Shown: positions 1-9,050, counted from the first letter of the stretch. The stretch: DNA of 64,000 bases from Saccharopolyspora flava (GCF_900116135.1 NZ_FOZX01000005.1:62001-126000), one strand, 5' to 3'. The notes: generated by a model not told the origin, from the letters alone. Made by a program: numbers and translations.

Positions 1-48
1 TGAGCCGGGTCCTAGAGGATCTGCGTCGCCGAGAAGAGGAAACCTCCC

Positions 49-174
49 ATGGTGCGTGCTGTCGGAACGTTGGCCGTTGTCGGTGCCGGAGTCGTCGGTT
101 TTTGGGTCGGGTATCTGTTCGACGCCCGTCGCAACCCGATGGCCGCGGACCTCGAACCCGCCCTCGCCGCCTGA
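49..174 (+). CDS. Small single-pass membrane protein (hypothetical, 41 aa)
   Basis: A 41-codon ATG frame preceded by AGAGGA eight bases upstream. The product has one hydrophobic stretch at about residues 6-24 (glycine/valine-rich, ending WVGYLF), then a short charged tail, so it would be a single-pass membrane peptide. I do not recognise a family. It lies 159 bases before the arabinosyltransferase on the same strand. The evidence is the ribosome site plus a plausible membrane helix; it could still be a chance frame in GC-rich DNA. Confidence 0.45.
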   Translation: MVRAVGTLAVVGAGVVGFWVGYLFDARRNPMAADLEPALAA

Positions 175-333
175 TCGTCCGCGCGAAACCCCTGCGCAGC
201 CGAGCGAACAGCACCCCACCCGGGTACTCCGGCGGTGCCCGTTCGCGGCCTGAACCGCTGCCAGCCGTCGCCGATGTGTCGCCACCGTTTAAGCTCTGCG
301 AGGAGCAGACCTGCGAGGTGAGGTGGCGAGCGC

Positions 334-3300
334 GTGAGTCAGCGTTCGGCGTGGTTCACGCGTCGTGACCCGGCGCGCGGACGTGCGCGCCTGGTGGCCG
401 CGGTGCTCGGCCTGCTCTCGGCGGTGCTCGCGGTGCTGGTGCCGTTGCTGCCCGTCGACCACGAGGTCACCACCCTGAAGTGGCCCACGGCCGAAGGCAC
501 CCGCTCGGTGTCGGCGCCGCTGCTCAGCCACGAACCCCTCTGGCTCAACGCCACCGTTCCCTGCGCGTCGGCCCGCGGCCTCGACGACCGCGTCAACGGC
601 GTCGCCACGCTGCTGGCCACCAACGCGCCCTCGGGCGACTACGGCGGTCTGACCGGGATGAACCTCCAGGTCGACAACGGCCAGGTCGCGCTGTACTCGC
701 GCGGCCACCAGCTCGGTTCCGCGGCGCTGCCCGCCGGCGACTGCGCGATCACCATCACCTCCGACGCGGCCCAGACCCGCGCCGACGTCGCCGGGGTCCC
801 GCTCGGATCGGTCGGCGGCGACCAGCGCCCGCAGCTCACCGGCATCTACTCGCAGCTCGACGGCCAGCGCGACGACGTGCGCGGACTCGCCTTCCAGGCC
901 GGGGTCGACACCCGGTTCGACACCACCCCCACCCCGCTGAAGACCGCGGCGATGGTCCTGGCCGTGCTGAGCTTCCTCGGCGCCGTGCTCGCGCTGCGCA
1001 AGCTCGAACTGCGCCCGCCCGTGCGCAGGCTGCCGGTGGGCTGGTGGCGGCTGAGCATCCGCGACGTCCTGGTCTTCGGCGCGCTGGGCGTGTGGTGGCT
1101 GATCGGAGCCATGACCGCCGACGACGGCTACATCCTCACGATGCTGCGGGCCGCCCCCGACGCCGGCTACGTCACCAACTACTTCCGCTGGTTCGGCAAC
1201 CCCGAGTCGCCCTTCGGCTGGTTCTACGAGATCTACGCGCTGTGGGTGCAGGTCTCGGCCGCCACCCCGTGGGTGCGGCTGCCCGCGCTGTTCCTCGGCG
1301 TGGTGAGCTGGTTGCTGCTGAGCAGGGGAGTGCTGCCGCGGCTCGGCCAGCAGGTCCGGCGCAGCGAGTCCGCGGGCTGGGCGGCGGCCGCGGTGTTCCT
1401 GGCGTTCTGGCTGCCCTACAACAACGGACTGCGGCCCGAACCGGTCGTCGTCGCGTTCTTCCTGCTGTCGGTGTGCGCCGTGGAGCGCGCGGTGGCCACC
1501 GAACGCCTGACCCCGGCGGCGCTCGGTCTGGTCGCGGCCGCGCTGGGCCTGGAAGCCAACCCGCACGGCATGGTCGCGGTGCTGCCGTTCCTGGTGGCCG
1601 CCAAGCCGCTGCTGCGGCTGCTGTGGCGGCGCGTGCGCGAGGTCGGCGTGCTGCCGGTGCTGGCGCCGATCGCGGCGGCCGGGCTGGTGATCCTGGTCCT
1701 GGTCTTCTTCGACCAGACGTTGCAGTCGGTGCTCGACTCCGTCGACCTCAAGACCGAGTTCGGCCCGAACGACGCCTGGTACGAGGAGCTCGGCCGCTAC
1801 GAGAAGCTCTTCGACAAGTGGCCCGACGGATCGCTGACCAGGCGTTTCCCGGTGCTGTTGCTGGTGCTGTGCATCGCCGCGAGCGGGGTGGTGTTCCTGC
1901 GGCGCGGCAAGATCCGCGGCGCCGCGCTGGGCCCCAGCCGCCGGATGCTGGGCATCGCGGTGCTGTGCTTCGCCGTGCTGGCCGTGACCCCGACCAAGCA
2001 CACGCACCACTTCGGCGTGTTCGCCGGGATCGGAGCGGTGCTGGCCGCGCTCACCGCGCTGGCCACCAGCGCCGCCGTGCTGCGCTCGCGCCGCAACCGC
2101 GCCGGGTTCGTCGCCGGGCTGATGGTGGTGTGCGCGCTGTCGGTAACCGGCACCAACTCCTGGTGGTACGTCTCCGGGTGGGGCGTGCCGTGGTTCGACA
2201 AGGCCCCGAGCCTCGACGGGCGCCACGCCAGCACCGCGTTCCTGGGACTGGGCTTCATCGCGCTGGTCGTGTCGTTCATCGCGCACGTGCGCCACCGCGA
2301 ACCGCCGGTGGTCACCGCGTCCGCGCGCAAGCGCGTGCTGAGCCTGGGCGCGGCGCCGCTGACCATCACCTGCGCGCTGTGCCTGATCGTCGAGGTCGGG
2401 CTGTTCGCCGTGGGCATGGACAAGCAGCGGGACAGCTACAGCCTGGGCCTGGACAACGTCAAGCAGATCGCCGGGCACAGCTGCGGGCTCTCGGACTACA
2501 TCAACGTCGAGGCCGACCCGCGCCGCGGTGTGCTCACGCCCTCGGCGGACCAGCCGCGCGTGCCGGGCGACGCCGCGCAGCCCGCGGACTACCTGCGCGC
2601 CGAGCAGCAGGGCTTCCACCGCTTCGGCTACCCGAGCAGCACCGACTACCTCCCGCCGTGGGGCTACGGCGGCGACGACGCCCCGATCTGGGGCACCTTC
2701 GACACCGACGCCACCGGCACCGGCGAGATCCGCACCGCCTGGTACGACGTGCCGCCGAAGGCCGCCGCGGGCACCTCGCCGGTGGTGCTGCAGTTCGCCG
2801 GTTCCTCGACCGGCACGAATGCGCTGCGCGTGGAGTGGGGCCACGAGGTCCCGGGCGGCTTCGCGATCACCGGGCAGCGCGATCTCGGCCTCGACCACGG
2901 GAGCTGGCAGGACGTCCGCCTCGACGTGCCCGGGGCGAGCAAGGTCCGGATCGTGGCCGCCGACCGCCGCGCCGATCCGGCCGGGTGGCTGGCCTTCAGC
3001 GCCCCGCGCGTGCCCGAGATGACGTCGATGACGAAGCTGATCGGCGACCAGCCGGCGTTCGTCGAGTGGCCCGCCGCGCTGGTGCACCCGTGCCTGCGAC
3101 CGGCCAAGATCCACGACGGGGTGTTCGAGATGCCGCACTTCCGGGTCGCGGGCGGCGGCATCATGCGCGACATGGGCCAGAGCTGGTCGGCACCGGCGGG
3201 CGGGGGACCGTTCGGGTGGCTCAACGTCGGCGCCAGCGTCCGGCGACTGCCCGCCTACCTGCAGGGCGAGCCGAACCGGGACTGGGGCGCGATCTACGTG

Positions 3301-3489
3301 GTCGACCCCTACAACCCCGACACCGTCGGCGCGGAGGCGGCGCTGCAGGTGCGGCACGAGACGCACTGGGGCGACTGGAGCCCGGGCCCGCTGACCGAGG
3401 CGGTGACCCTGCCCGGCCGGGTGCCGACCTCCGACGGGCGCACCGACCTGCGGCCGGTGGAACCGGCCATCACCGGCGACGAGAGCTGA
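334..3489 (+). CDS. Arabinosyltransferase, EmbA/EmbB/EmbC family
   Basis: Integral membrane arabinofuranosyltransferase (GT-C fold) that adds arabinose from decaprenyl-phosphoarabinose to cell-wall arabinan. The 1051 residues match the Emb length. A first membrane helix lies near residues 20-40, followed by an extracytoplasmic beta-rich loop, then a multi-helix core from about 205 to 700 and a soluble C-terminal carbohydrate-binding half. The catalytic Asp pair of GT-C enzymes is visible as TADDGYIL (D263/D264). GTG start is preceded by GAGGTGAGG. It stands alone rather than in an embCAB cluster, so the exact paralogue cannot be assigned. Presence implies an arabinogalactan wall. Confidence 0.93.
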   Translation: MSQRSAWFTRRDPARGRARLVAAVLGLLSAVLAVLVPLLPVDHEVTTLKWPTAEGTRSVSAPLLSHEPLWLNATVPCASARGLDDRVNGVATLLATNAPSGDYGGLTGMNLQVDNGQVALYSRGHQLGSAALPAGDCAITITSDAAQTRADVAGVPLGSVGGDQRPQLTGIYSQLDGQRDDVRGLAFQAGVDTRFDTTPTPLKTAAMVLAVLSFLGAVLALRKLELRPPVRRLPVGWWRLSIRDVLVFGALGVWWLIGAMTADDGYILTMLRAAPDAGYVTNYFRWFGNPESPFGWFYEIYALWVQVSAATPWVRLPALFLGVVSWLLLSRGVLPRLGQQVRRSESAGWAAAAVFLAFWLPYNNGLRPEPVVVAFFLLSVCAVERAVATERLTPAALGLVAAALGLEANPHGMVAVLPFLVAAKPLLRLLWRRVREVGVLPVLAPIAAAGLVILVLVFFDQTLQSVLDSVDLKTEFGPNDAWYEELGRYEKLFDKWPDGSLTRRFPVLLLVLCIAASGVVFLRRGKIRGAALGPSRRMLGIAVLCFAVLAVTPTKHTHHFGVFAGIGAVLAALTALATSAAVLRSRRNRAGFVAGLMVVCALSVTGTNSWWYVSGWGVPWFDKAPSLDGRHASTAFLGLGFIALVVSFIAHVRHREPPVVTASARKRVLSLGAAPLTITCALCLIVEVGLFAVGMDKQRDSYSLGLDNVKQIAGHSCGLSDYINVEADPRRGVLTPSADQPRVPGDAAQPADYLRAEQQGFHRFGYPSSTDYLPPWGYGGDDAPIWGTFDTDATGTGEIRTAWYDVPPKAAAGTSPVVLQFAGSSTGTNALRVEWGHEVPGGFAITGQRDLGLDHGSWQDVRLDVPGASKVRIVAADRRADPAGWLAFSAPRVPEMTSMTKLIGDQPAFVEWPAALVHPCLRPAKIHDGVFEMPHFRVAGGGIMRDMGQSWSAPAGGGPFGWLNVGASVRRLPAYLQGEPNRDWGAIYVVDPYNPDTVGAEAALQVRHETHWGDWSPGPLTEAVTLPGRVPTSDGRTDLRPVEPAITGDES

Positions 3490-3674
3490 ACCCGGCGTCG
3501 CGGTGTGAGAGTCGCCATTCGGACACCTCGGGTCCGGGTGTGATCGATTAGGGTGCCTAACGGGTGTGGCGCCCCGGCGATGCGGCCGCGATGTGCGCCG
3601 AAAACCGCGTTCGGAGAACCGCAACGGCTCGCGCGTGTTTCCACAGTGGACAGCGCGCCGGGGGTGGAGGCGTC

Positions 3675-4595
3675 GTGTCGGGTGTGCTCCAGGGCTTCGG
3701 CGTCATCGGCGCCATCGTTCTGGTCGGGTACGTGCTGGGGCGCAGCGAGGTCCTGGGCGACAGCGGGCGCGACGTCCTGGCGAAGATCTCCTTCTACGTC
3801 GGCACCCCCGCGCTGCTGCTGACCATGCTGGCCGACTCCGACGTCCGCGTGCTGTTCTCGTCCCCGCTGCTGGTGACCGCGCTGAGCACGTTCGCCGCGG
3901 CGGCGCTGTTCGTGCTGGTCGCGCTCTGGCGGCGGTGGAACATCCGGCGCACCACCATCGGCGCGCTGTGCTCCAGCTACGTCAACGCGGGCAACCTGGG
4001 AATCCCGGTCGCGGTCTACGTGCTCGGCGACGCGAGCCTGGTGGCGCCGGTGATGCTGTTCCAGCTGCTGGTGATGACCCCGATCGGGCTCACCGTGATC
4101 GACTTCGCGCAGTCCGGCGAGACGGCCTCGACGTGGACGCGGCTGCTCGCCCCGTTCAAGAACCCCATCGTGATCTGCTCGCTGCTCGGCGTGGCCCTGT
4201 CGCTGCTGGGCTGGCGCATCCCCGGCCCGGTGGCCGAACCGCTGACGCTGCTCGGGCATCTGTCGGTGCCCACGGTGCTGCTGGCCTTCGGCATCTCGCT
4301 GCGCGGCTCGCAGCTGCCCGCCGGGGGAGCGGAGCGGTGGCCGGTGCTGGTCTCGGTCGGGCTGAAGTCCTTCGCGCATCCGGTCATCGCGTGGGTGATC
4401 GGTGCCGGGCTGTTCGGCATGGAGGGCGCGGCGCTGTTCGCGGTGGTGGTGATCTCGGCGCTGCCCGCGGCGCAGAACCTGTTCGTCTACGCCTCGCGCT
4501 ACAACGTCGGCGTCCGCCTCGCCCGCGAATCCATCCTGCTGTCGACGATCCTGTCGGTGCCCGTCCTGGTCACCGTGACCGCGTTGCTCGGCTGA
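3675..4595 (+). CDS. AEC family transporter (auxin efflux carrier-like)
   Basis: A 306-residue permease with about ten hydrophobic helices, starting SGVLQGFGVIGAIVLVGYVLGR as in bacterial AEC carriers, with the conserved N-x-G-N-L-G-I-P motif (SYVNAGNLGIPVAVYVLG) in the middle. Family members export or import small organic acids such as malate or malonate; the substrate here is unknown. I placed the start at GTG 3675, preceded by GGGGTGGAGG, rather than at earlier in-frame codons whose translation is not hydrophobic. The stop codon is followed directly by a hairpin repeat element and the gene converges on an AraC regulator. Confidence 0.85.
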   Translation: MSGVLQGFGVIGAIVLVGYVLGRSEVLGDSGRDVLAKISFYVGTPALLLTMLADSDVRVLFSSPLLVTALSTFAAAALFVLVALWRRWNIRRTTIGALCSSYVNAGNLGIPVAVYVLGDASLVAPVMLFQLLVMTPIGLTVIDFAQSGETASTWTRLLAPFKNPIVICSLLGVALSLLGWRIPGPVAEPLTLLGHLSVPTVLLAFGISLRGSQLPAGGAERWPVLVSVGLKSFAHPVIAWVIGAGLFGMEGAALFAVVVISALPAAQNLFVYASRYNVGVRLARESILLSTILSVPVLVTVTALLG

Positions 4596-4692
4596 GGACA
4601 GTTTTTCCTCGAATCACCCATGATCGATGTCCGAAATGTCGGGACAATTCGAGGAAAAACTGTCCCCTGGTGACGTCCGCACCCCACCGGAG
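4596..4692 (-). repeat. Dispersed hairpin element, copy 1
   Basis: A 19-base arm (GGACAGTTTTTCCTCGAAT, 4596-4614) is repeated perfectly inverted at 4647-4665 around a 32-base loop. The loop and the right flank up to 4692 (ccgcaccccaccggag) match a second element at 33664-33761 read in the opposite orientation. The element fills the space between two convergent genes exactly, from the TGA of the AEC gene to the stop codon of the AraC gene, and may act as a bidirectional terminator. Confidence 0.85.
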
Positions 4693-5625
4693 CTACGACG
4701 TGGCGCGCAGGTGAGCCGGGGTGGTGTCGTAGCGCCGCTTGAAGGTGCGGGTGAAGTGGGAGGGCGAGACGAACCCGCAGTCCCGGGCGATCTCGGCGAT
4801 CGAGCAGTGCGCGGTGCGCGACGACAGCAGCTGCTCGCGGGCGAGTTCCAAGCGCCGGTCGAGGATGTGGCGGGCGACGCTGAGACCCGCGCGGTTGAAC
4901 ACCCGGCACAGCTGCCGCTCGCTGATGCCGATGCGGTCGGCGACGCGGGCCGCCGAGAGGTTCGGGTCGCGCAGGTGGAGCTCGATGACCGCCTTGGCGA
5001 TGTCGAGATGGGTGCCGGTACCGCCGGTGAGCAGCGCGGCGAGCAGGCCGAGGGCCTGCTGCTCGGCGCGGTGCCCGTCGGCCGGATCGTCGATGGCGGT
5101 GCGCATCAGCCGGGTCAGCGCCCCCAGGGCGTCGGCCGCGGCACCGTCGGTGAGGTCGAAGAACTCGGGCTGCGCCAGGGTGGAACCGGTGAGCTCCTCC
5201 AGGGCGCCGTGCGGGATCTTGAGCACGAACTCCTTCAGCCCGTGCGAGAAGCCGCGCGCGAACGGCCGGTCCGCGTCGCACAGCACCGCCTGACCCGGGC
5301 GCAGCACGCGGGTCCCGCCGGTGCTGTAGAAGAACGCCTCACCGGCCGTGGCGATGTAGAGCACCGCCGCACCGGTCGGCCGGTCGCTGATCTCGCGGGC
5401 ACCGCGCTCGACCAGGTGCGGACTGCCGCTGACGTGCGCGAAGTGCAGCCGGGGCAGCGGCAGGTTCCGCTCGGTGGCCGCCAGCGGCGCGTCGTCGATG
5501 GTCTTGCACGACAACCCCACCAGCGCGCGGGCGTTGTGCTGCTCCCACAGGGCCACCCGCTCCTCCGCGGGCAGGCCGGCGGTGGAGAACACGCGCACCC
5601 CGTGCTCGGCGGTGACCTGAGCCAT
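4693..5625 (-). CDS. AraC-type transcriptional regulator with cupin-like sensor
   Basis: A 310-residue regulator: an N-terminal AraC-binding-like domain (about residues 10-190) and a C-terminal double helix-turn-helix (about 205-310) with the family signature IAEIARDCGFVSPSHFTRTFKRRYDTTPAHLR. This architecture is shared with NitR/FeaR-like activators of amine or nitrile catabolism; the inducer is unknown here. The ATG start is followed by AQVTAEHG. It converges on the AEC carrier and is followed on the same strand by nothing until the next gene's start at 7537, so no target operon is obvious. Confidence 0.88.
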   Translation of the reverse strand: MAQVTAEHGVRVFSTAGLPAEERVALWEQHNARALVGLSCKTIDDAPLAATERNLPLPRLHFAHVSGSPHLVERGAREISDRPTGAAVLYIATAGEAFFYSTGGTRVLRPGQAVLCDADRPFARGFSHGLKEFVLKIPHGALEELTGSTLAQPEFFDLTDGAAADALGALTRLMRTAIDDPADGHRAEQQALGLLAALLTGGTGTHLDIAKAVIELHLRDPNLSAARVADRIGISERQLCRVFNRAGLSVARHILDRRLELAREQLLSSRTAHCSIAEIARDCGFVSPSHFTRTFKRRYDTTPAHLRATS

Positions 5626-5665
5626 AATCCTGCCACCTTAGCAGGGGCGCGGGACCCGAAGTCGA

Positions 5666-7537
5666 TCACAACCGGTGGGGCGCGGGCCGGTTGCCGGTGA
5701 CCACGCCGACCACCACGCAGCGCCCGCCGTGCCGGGCCAGCCACACCCGCTCGTCGACCCGCGGCGTCCCGCGCGGGTGCGGCGTCAGGTCCAGCACCAG
5801 CAGCTGCCCGAACGCGGCGTTGGCCCCGGCGTACTCGGCGGCCTGCGCCAGGTGCGCGGCCTCGACGCGCTCCCGCGAGGCGTCGCGGAGTTCGCGCTTG
5901 ACCTCGGTGACGTAGCGCAGCGCGCCGAACGAGGTCGTCACGTCCGCGCGGCCCCGCGCCACGTCACCGGACTCCACCGCCACCAGCCCGCCGAGCTGCC
6001 CGGTCGCCAGCCACTGGTGGTAGTCGCGCTGCAGCGCCGACTCGCGCGGTCGCGGCTCGCCGTCGCGCAACTCGCGCCGGTAGTCCTCGCCGAGGCCCCA
6101 CGTGGCCGTGCCGAGATCGGCGCGGCTGAGCAGGAACCGCAGCGTCTGCTCCAGCAGCAGCCCGAACGTCGCCCGCACCCGCCCGGTGAACTCCGGTGCC
6201 GCGGCGAGCTGCCCGAGGAGCCGCTCCAGCAGCGGGTCGAGCACCGGGTGCGCGGTGCGGGACCGCGCGAGCTCGCCGCTGTGCACCACGCCCTCCAGCA
6301 GCCGCAGGTCGTCGTCGGTCAACGCCTCGGTGAGCCCGGCCGCGTCCCGCTCGCCGAGCACCCGCACCAGCGCGGGCGCCACCCGGTGCGCCCGCGACAC
6401 CGCCGCGGTACCGGGCTCCCGCGTCGGCTCCGGCCCGTCGGTGCCCGCGGCCTCGACGCGTTCCAGCAGGAGTCGCGCGGCGGCCGGCGGCAGCGGCGGG
6501 TCCTCGGCCGCCGAGACCTCCGCGACCGCGCGCCGCAGCGCCGCCAACCGGGACCGGTCGCGCAGGACCGCGTTCTCGATCGCCGGCTCCACGACCACCG
6601 CCAGGCCCTCCGCCCGCGCACCGGGCAGCGGTTGCAGCGCCCGCACCTGCGCGTAGGCCTCCAGCACCGCGCCGAGCGCCTCCCAGACGTCCATGCAGAC
6701 CGTCTCCGCCAGCCGATCCGCGGCGTTCCGCAGCAGCAGGACCAGCCGCCGCCACGCCCCGTCGGCCGCGTGCCGGGGGCGCAGCCACGGGGATCGGTGG
6801 GTGCCGCGCAACCAGGCCGCGCGCTGGTCCAGCGCGGCCGCGAGCTCCTCGGCCGCCTCCGCGAGCCGTGACCGGTCCCCGGCGGCGAAGGCCAGCACCG
6901 CGTCGCAGGCGGCGGCGTGAGCGCGCGCGTCGTGCCGCGCCTGCTCGGCGGCGTCGACGGTGGCGAACCGCGCCCGGGCCTCGGTCAACGCCGCCAGCAC
7001 GTCGGGCACCTCCGAGGCCGCCAGCGCCGCGCGCAGCTGGTCGCAGGCCAGCTCGAACGCCGCGTCCACCGACGCCGCCTCGTCGTGGCGCAGCCGTTCG
7101 AGGGCGGCGCGCAGCGGTGCGGTGATCGCCGGTTCGCCCGCCCACCGGTCCATCGCCGCGCCGATCAGCCGGGGCAGCGCCTCGGTGAACTCCTCCGGCG
7201 CCTCGGCCGGGAAGCCGGTGAGCGCGCCCAGGACCGCGAACGGCGGGACGACGTCGGCGATCGCCAGCCGCACCGCGCCCGCCAACCGGGCCGCCGCGAT
7301 CAGCGGAGACCGCAGGCGGACCGAGTCCAGATCGCGCAGCAGCACGTCGTGCAACCGCGTCCCGTGCTCCCGCACCACCTGCGGCGAGGCCAGCAGCGCG
7401 TCGACGGTCCCCGCCAGCGCCAGCAGGCTGCGCTGGTCCGCCACGCCCTCGATGAACTCCGCGATCTCCGCCCGATCGGCCAGCGCCGCGGCCACCTCGG
7501 GGGCCTGCGGCCCGGCCGCCTCCGCTCGCGCGCTCAC
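5666..7537 (-). CDS. Large helical protein with C-terminal PD-(D/E)XK nuclease domain
   Basis: A 623-residue protein. Residues 1 to about 500 are Ala/Leu/Arg-rich helices without any Walker motif. The last 110 residues look like a restriction-endonuclease fold: GRADV (acidic residue), about 14 residues later VTEVKREL (the E-x-K pair), then AQAAEY, a Q-x3-Y motif as in RecB-type nucleases, then a hydrophobic strand GQLLVLDLT. The GTG start overlaps the stop of the zinc-knuckle gene (GTGA), so the two are translationally coupled. I do not recognise the N-terminal region. The nuclease call is motif reading, not a database hit. Third gene of a three-gene cassette. Confidence 0.6.
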   Translation of the reverse strand: MSARAEAAGPQAPEVAAALADRAEIAEFIEGVADQRSLLALAGTVDALLASPQVVREHGTRLHDVLLRDLDSVRLRSPLIAAARLAGAVRLAIADVVPPFAVLGALTGFPAEAPEEFTEALPRLIGAAMDRWAGEPAITAPLRAALERLRHDEAASVDAAFELACDQLRAALAASEVPDVLAALTEARARFATVDAAEQARHDARAHAAACDAVLAFAAGDRSRLAEAAEELAAALDQRAAWLRGTHRSPWLRPRHAADGAWRRLVLLLRNAADRLAETVCMDVWEALGAVLEAYAQVRALQPLPGARAEGLAVVVEPAIENAVLRDRSRLAALRRAVAEVSAAEDPPLPPAAARLLLERVEAAGTDGPEPTREPGTAAVSRAHRVAPALVRVLGERDAAGLTEALTDDDLRLLEGVVHSGELARSRTAHPVLDPLLERLLGQLAAAPEFTGRVRATFGLLLEQTLRFLLSRADLGTATWGLGEDYRRELRDGEPRPRESALQRDYHQWLATGQLGGLVAVESGDVARGRADVTTSFGALRYVTEVKRELRDASRERVEAAHLAQAAEYAGANAAFGQLLVLDLTPHPRGTPRVDERVWLARHGGRCVVVGVVTGNRPAPHRL

Positions 7538-8091
7538 GGCGGGCAGCCGGTCGGGTTGTCGCCGTCGCGCGGCCTCGGCGGCTCGGCGAGCTCGGCGACC
7601 AGCTCGGCCACCGCGACCTCGGCACCGCGCAGGTTCGCCAGCGCCGAGGCCTCCGCCGCCTCGCTGGCGGCCAGCCGCAGCCGCATCGAGATCTCCGGCT
7701 CGTCGCAGTCCCGCGCGCTCGCCGACAGGTCGCCGGTGCACACCGCGCACCGGAGCTGCTCGCGCTCCGCGCGCCGCCGCTGCTCGGAGATCGGCGCGTC
7801 GCAACGCGGGCAGGAATGCGGCTCCAGACCGTGGAACAGCACCCGCGCCAGCCCGTTCTCCCTGGTGTCGTTGAGGTTTCGCTCGTCGGCCTGGCGGCGC
7901 TGCCGGGCCGCGCGGTGGGCCTGCTCCAAGCGCTTCCAGTCGCGCTCGGCGTCGTCGATCCGCCGCCGCAGCGGCGCCGAGGGCGAGTTGCCGCCCGAGG
8001 CCAGCAGGTGGGCCACGGTCTCGGCGGCCATGCCGGTGATCGCCGAGATCCGCTCGTGCAGCAGCGATGTTCCCGCGCTCATCGTCGACAC
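7534..8091 (-). CDS. Coiled-coil protein with CxxC...CxxC zinc knuckle
   Basis: A 185-residue protein. A charged helical region rich in Arg, Glu and Gln (about residues 40-90) leads into CPRC, 17 residues later CAVC, i.e. two CxxC pairs that would bind one zinc ion, followed by a second Ala/Glu-rich helix. The pattern of a zinc knuckle between two long helices resembles the hook of Rad50-like ATPases, but no nucleotide-binding domain is present. It starts three bases after the stop of the winged-helix gene and overlaps the nuclease gene by four bases. GTG 8091 is taken as start; ATG at 8082 is the alternative. Family unknown. Confidence 0.65.
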   Translation of the reverse strand: MSTMSAGTSLLHERISAITGMAAETVAHLLASGGNSPSAPLRRRIDDAERDWKRLEQAHRAARQRRQADERNLNDTRENGLARVLFHGLEPHSCPRCDAPISEQRRRAEREQLRCAVCTGDLSASARDCDEPEISMRLRLAASEAAEASALANLRGAEVAVAELVAELAEPPRPRDGDNPTGCPP

Positions 8092-8094
8092 CCC

Positions 8095-8742
8095 TCACGC
8101 CGCGCGCAGATCCGCGCGCAGCCGGGCGAGCCGGTCGCGGACCCGCTCGGCGATCGTGCCGATCGGGCTGCCCCGTCGCGCGCCCGCGTACTCGGCCTGC
8201 AGGTACTGGCGGTCCCGCAGCTGGCGTCCGCCGCGCCCGTCGGCCAGGTCCAGCACCAGCCGGACCCGGTCGACGTAGTAGCGGAACGCCGGTGCCCGGG
8301 CGATGATCGTGCGCGCGACCCGCCTGCCCCGCTCCAGCAGGTAGTAGTCGTGCCGCCGGGTGTGGCCGACCCGGCCGCGGCGCCGCCGGACGATCAGCCC
8401 CGCGCTGCGCAGCACCGCGAGCGCGTCGTCGAGCGGTTCGTAGGCGCCGAAGTGGTGGCGCAGCATCGGGTAGCGGCGGACCTCGGGTTCCTCGGAGTCG
8501 AGGATGCGCCCCGCCAGTTCCAGCAGCGCCGCCTCCTCGGTCCGCTCGTACTCGGTGAGCAGTTCGTCGGCGAGGAAATCGGGGCTGCGGAGCCAGAAGT
8601 CGAGCTTCTGCAAGCGGGTCTGCCCGGTCACCACGCCGACCGCGTCGGCCAGCTCCGGGTCCGGGATCGGGTGGGGGAGCGGTTCGGCGGCGCCGTCGAT
8701 GAGCAGCAGCAACCGCACCGCGTCCTGCTCGCGGCTCGTCAC
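8095..8742 (-). CDS. YwgA/SocA-like winged-helix protein
   Basis: A 215-residue protein if started at GTG 8742; the frame is open to 8841 without a better ribosome site. The segment TRLQKLDFWL, about 60 residues later FGAYEPLDDALAVLRSAGLI and then YYLLERGRRVA follows the pattern of YwgA/DUF4065-like winged-helix proteins (R-L-Q-K-L ... F-G-x-Y ... L-x-x-x-G-L-I ... Y-x-L). Such proteins occur as antitoxins or as small partners of defence enzymes. First gene of a tightly packed three-gene unit with a zinc-knuckle protein and a nuclease. Exact function not known. Confidence 0.6.
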   Translation of the reverse strand: MTSREQDAVRLLLLIDGAAEPLPHPIPDPELADAVGVVTGQTRLQKLDFWLRSPDFLADELLTEYERTEEAALLELAGRILDSEEPEVRRYPMLRHHFGAYEPLDDALAVLRSAGLIVRRRRGRVGHTRRHDYYLLERGRRVARTIIARAPAFRYYVDRVRLVLDLADGRGGRQLRDRQYLQAEYAGARRGSPIGTIAERVRDRLARLRADLRAA

Positions 8743-9050
8743 GGGCGAATCGGACCGTTCGTCTGACTGGACACCGATAACGTTGCGCACGTTCAACGAG
8801 CCTGCGGTCCGGCGGGGTGGTGCGGCTGTACTGCACACCACCGGGAGGTGTCATTTGCGGAACCAGTCGGTGCTGCGTGTCCTCGACGTGCGAGAACGCC
8901 ACCTGTTCGGCGCAATCCCCAGCGGGCCGGACATCCGATCGGCGCAATGCCACGGGGTTTCGACCACGACCCGTGCGTGCACGTTATCGGCAGCCGACGA
9001 CCGGCGCAAGCACGTCCGGCGAGCGGAATTCCGGCCGCTCGCCGGAGAAC
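8743..9050. other. Intergenic region upstream of the three-gene cassette
   Basis: About 308 bases between the LCP gene stop and the winged-helix gene start. It contains an inverted repeat CGTTG-N8-CAACG at 8781-8798, about 40 bases before the proposed start at 8742, placed where an operator of an autoregulated winged-helix gene would lie. No convincing ORF or terminator was seen in the remainder. Confidence 0.35.

Noticed and set aside
289..3624. 1111-codon frame on the minus strand opposite the arabinosyltransferase
   Set aside because: Arg/His/Gly/Pro-rich shadow of a well-recognised gene; no ribosome site or domain. The same holds for other very long frames, e.g. 15325-18609 minus and 20786-23119 plus.
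5666..8742. Wadjet (JetABCD) or classical restriction-modification system
   Set aside because: No MukB-like ATPase, no Toprim protein and no methyltransferase motif is present in the cassette or beside it.
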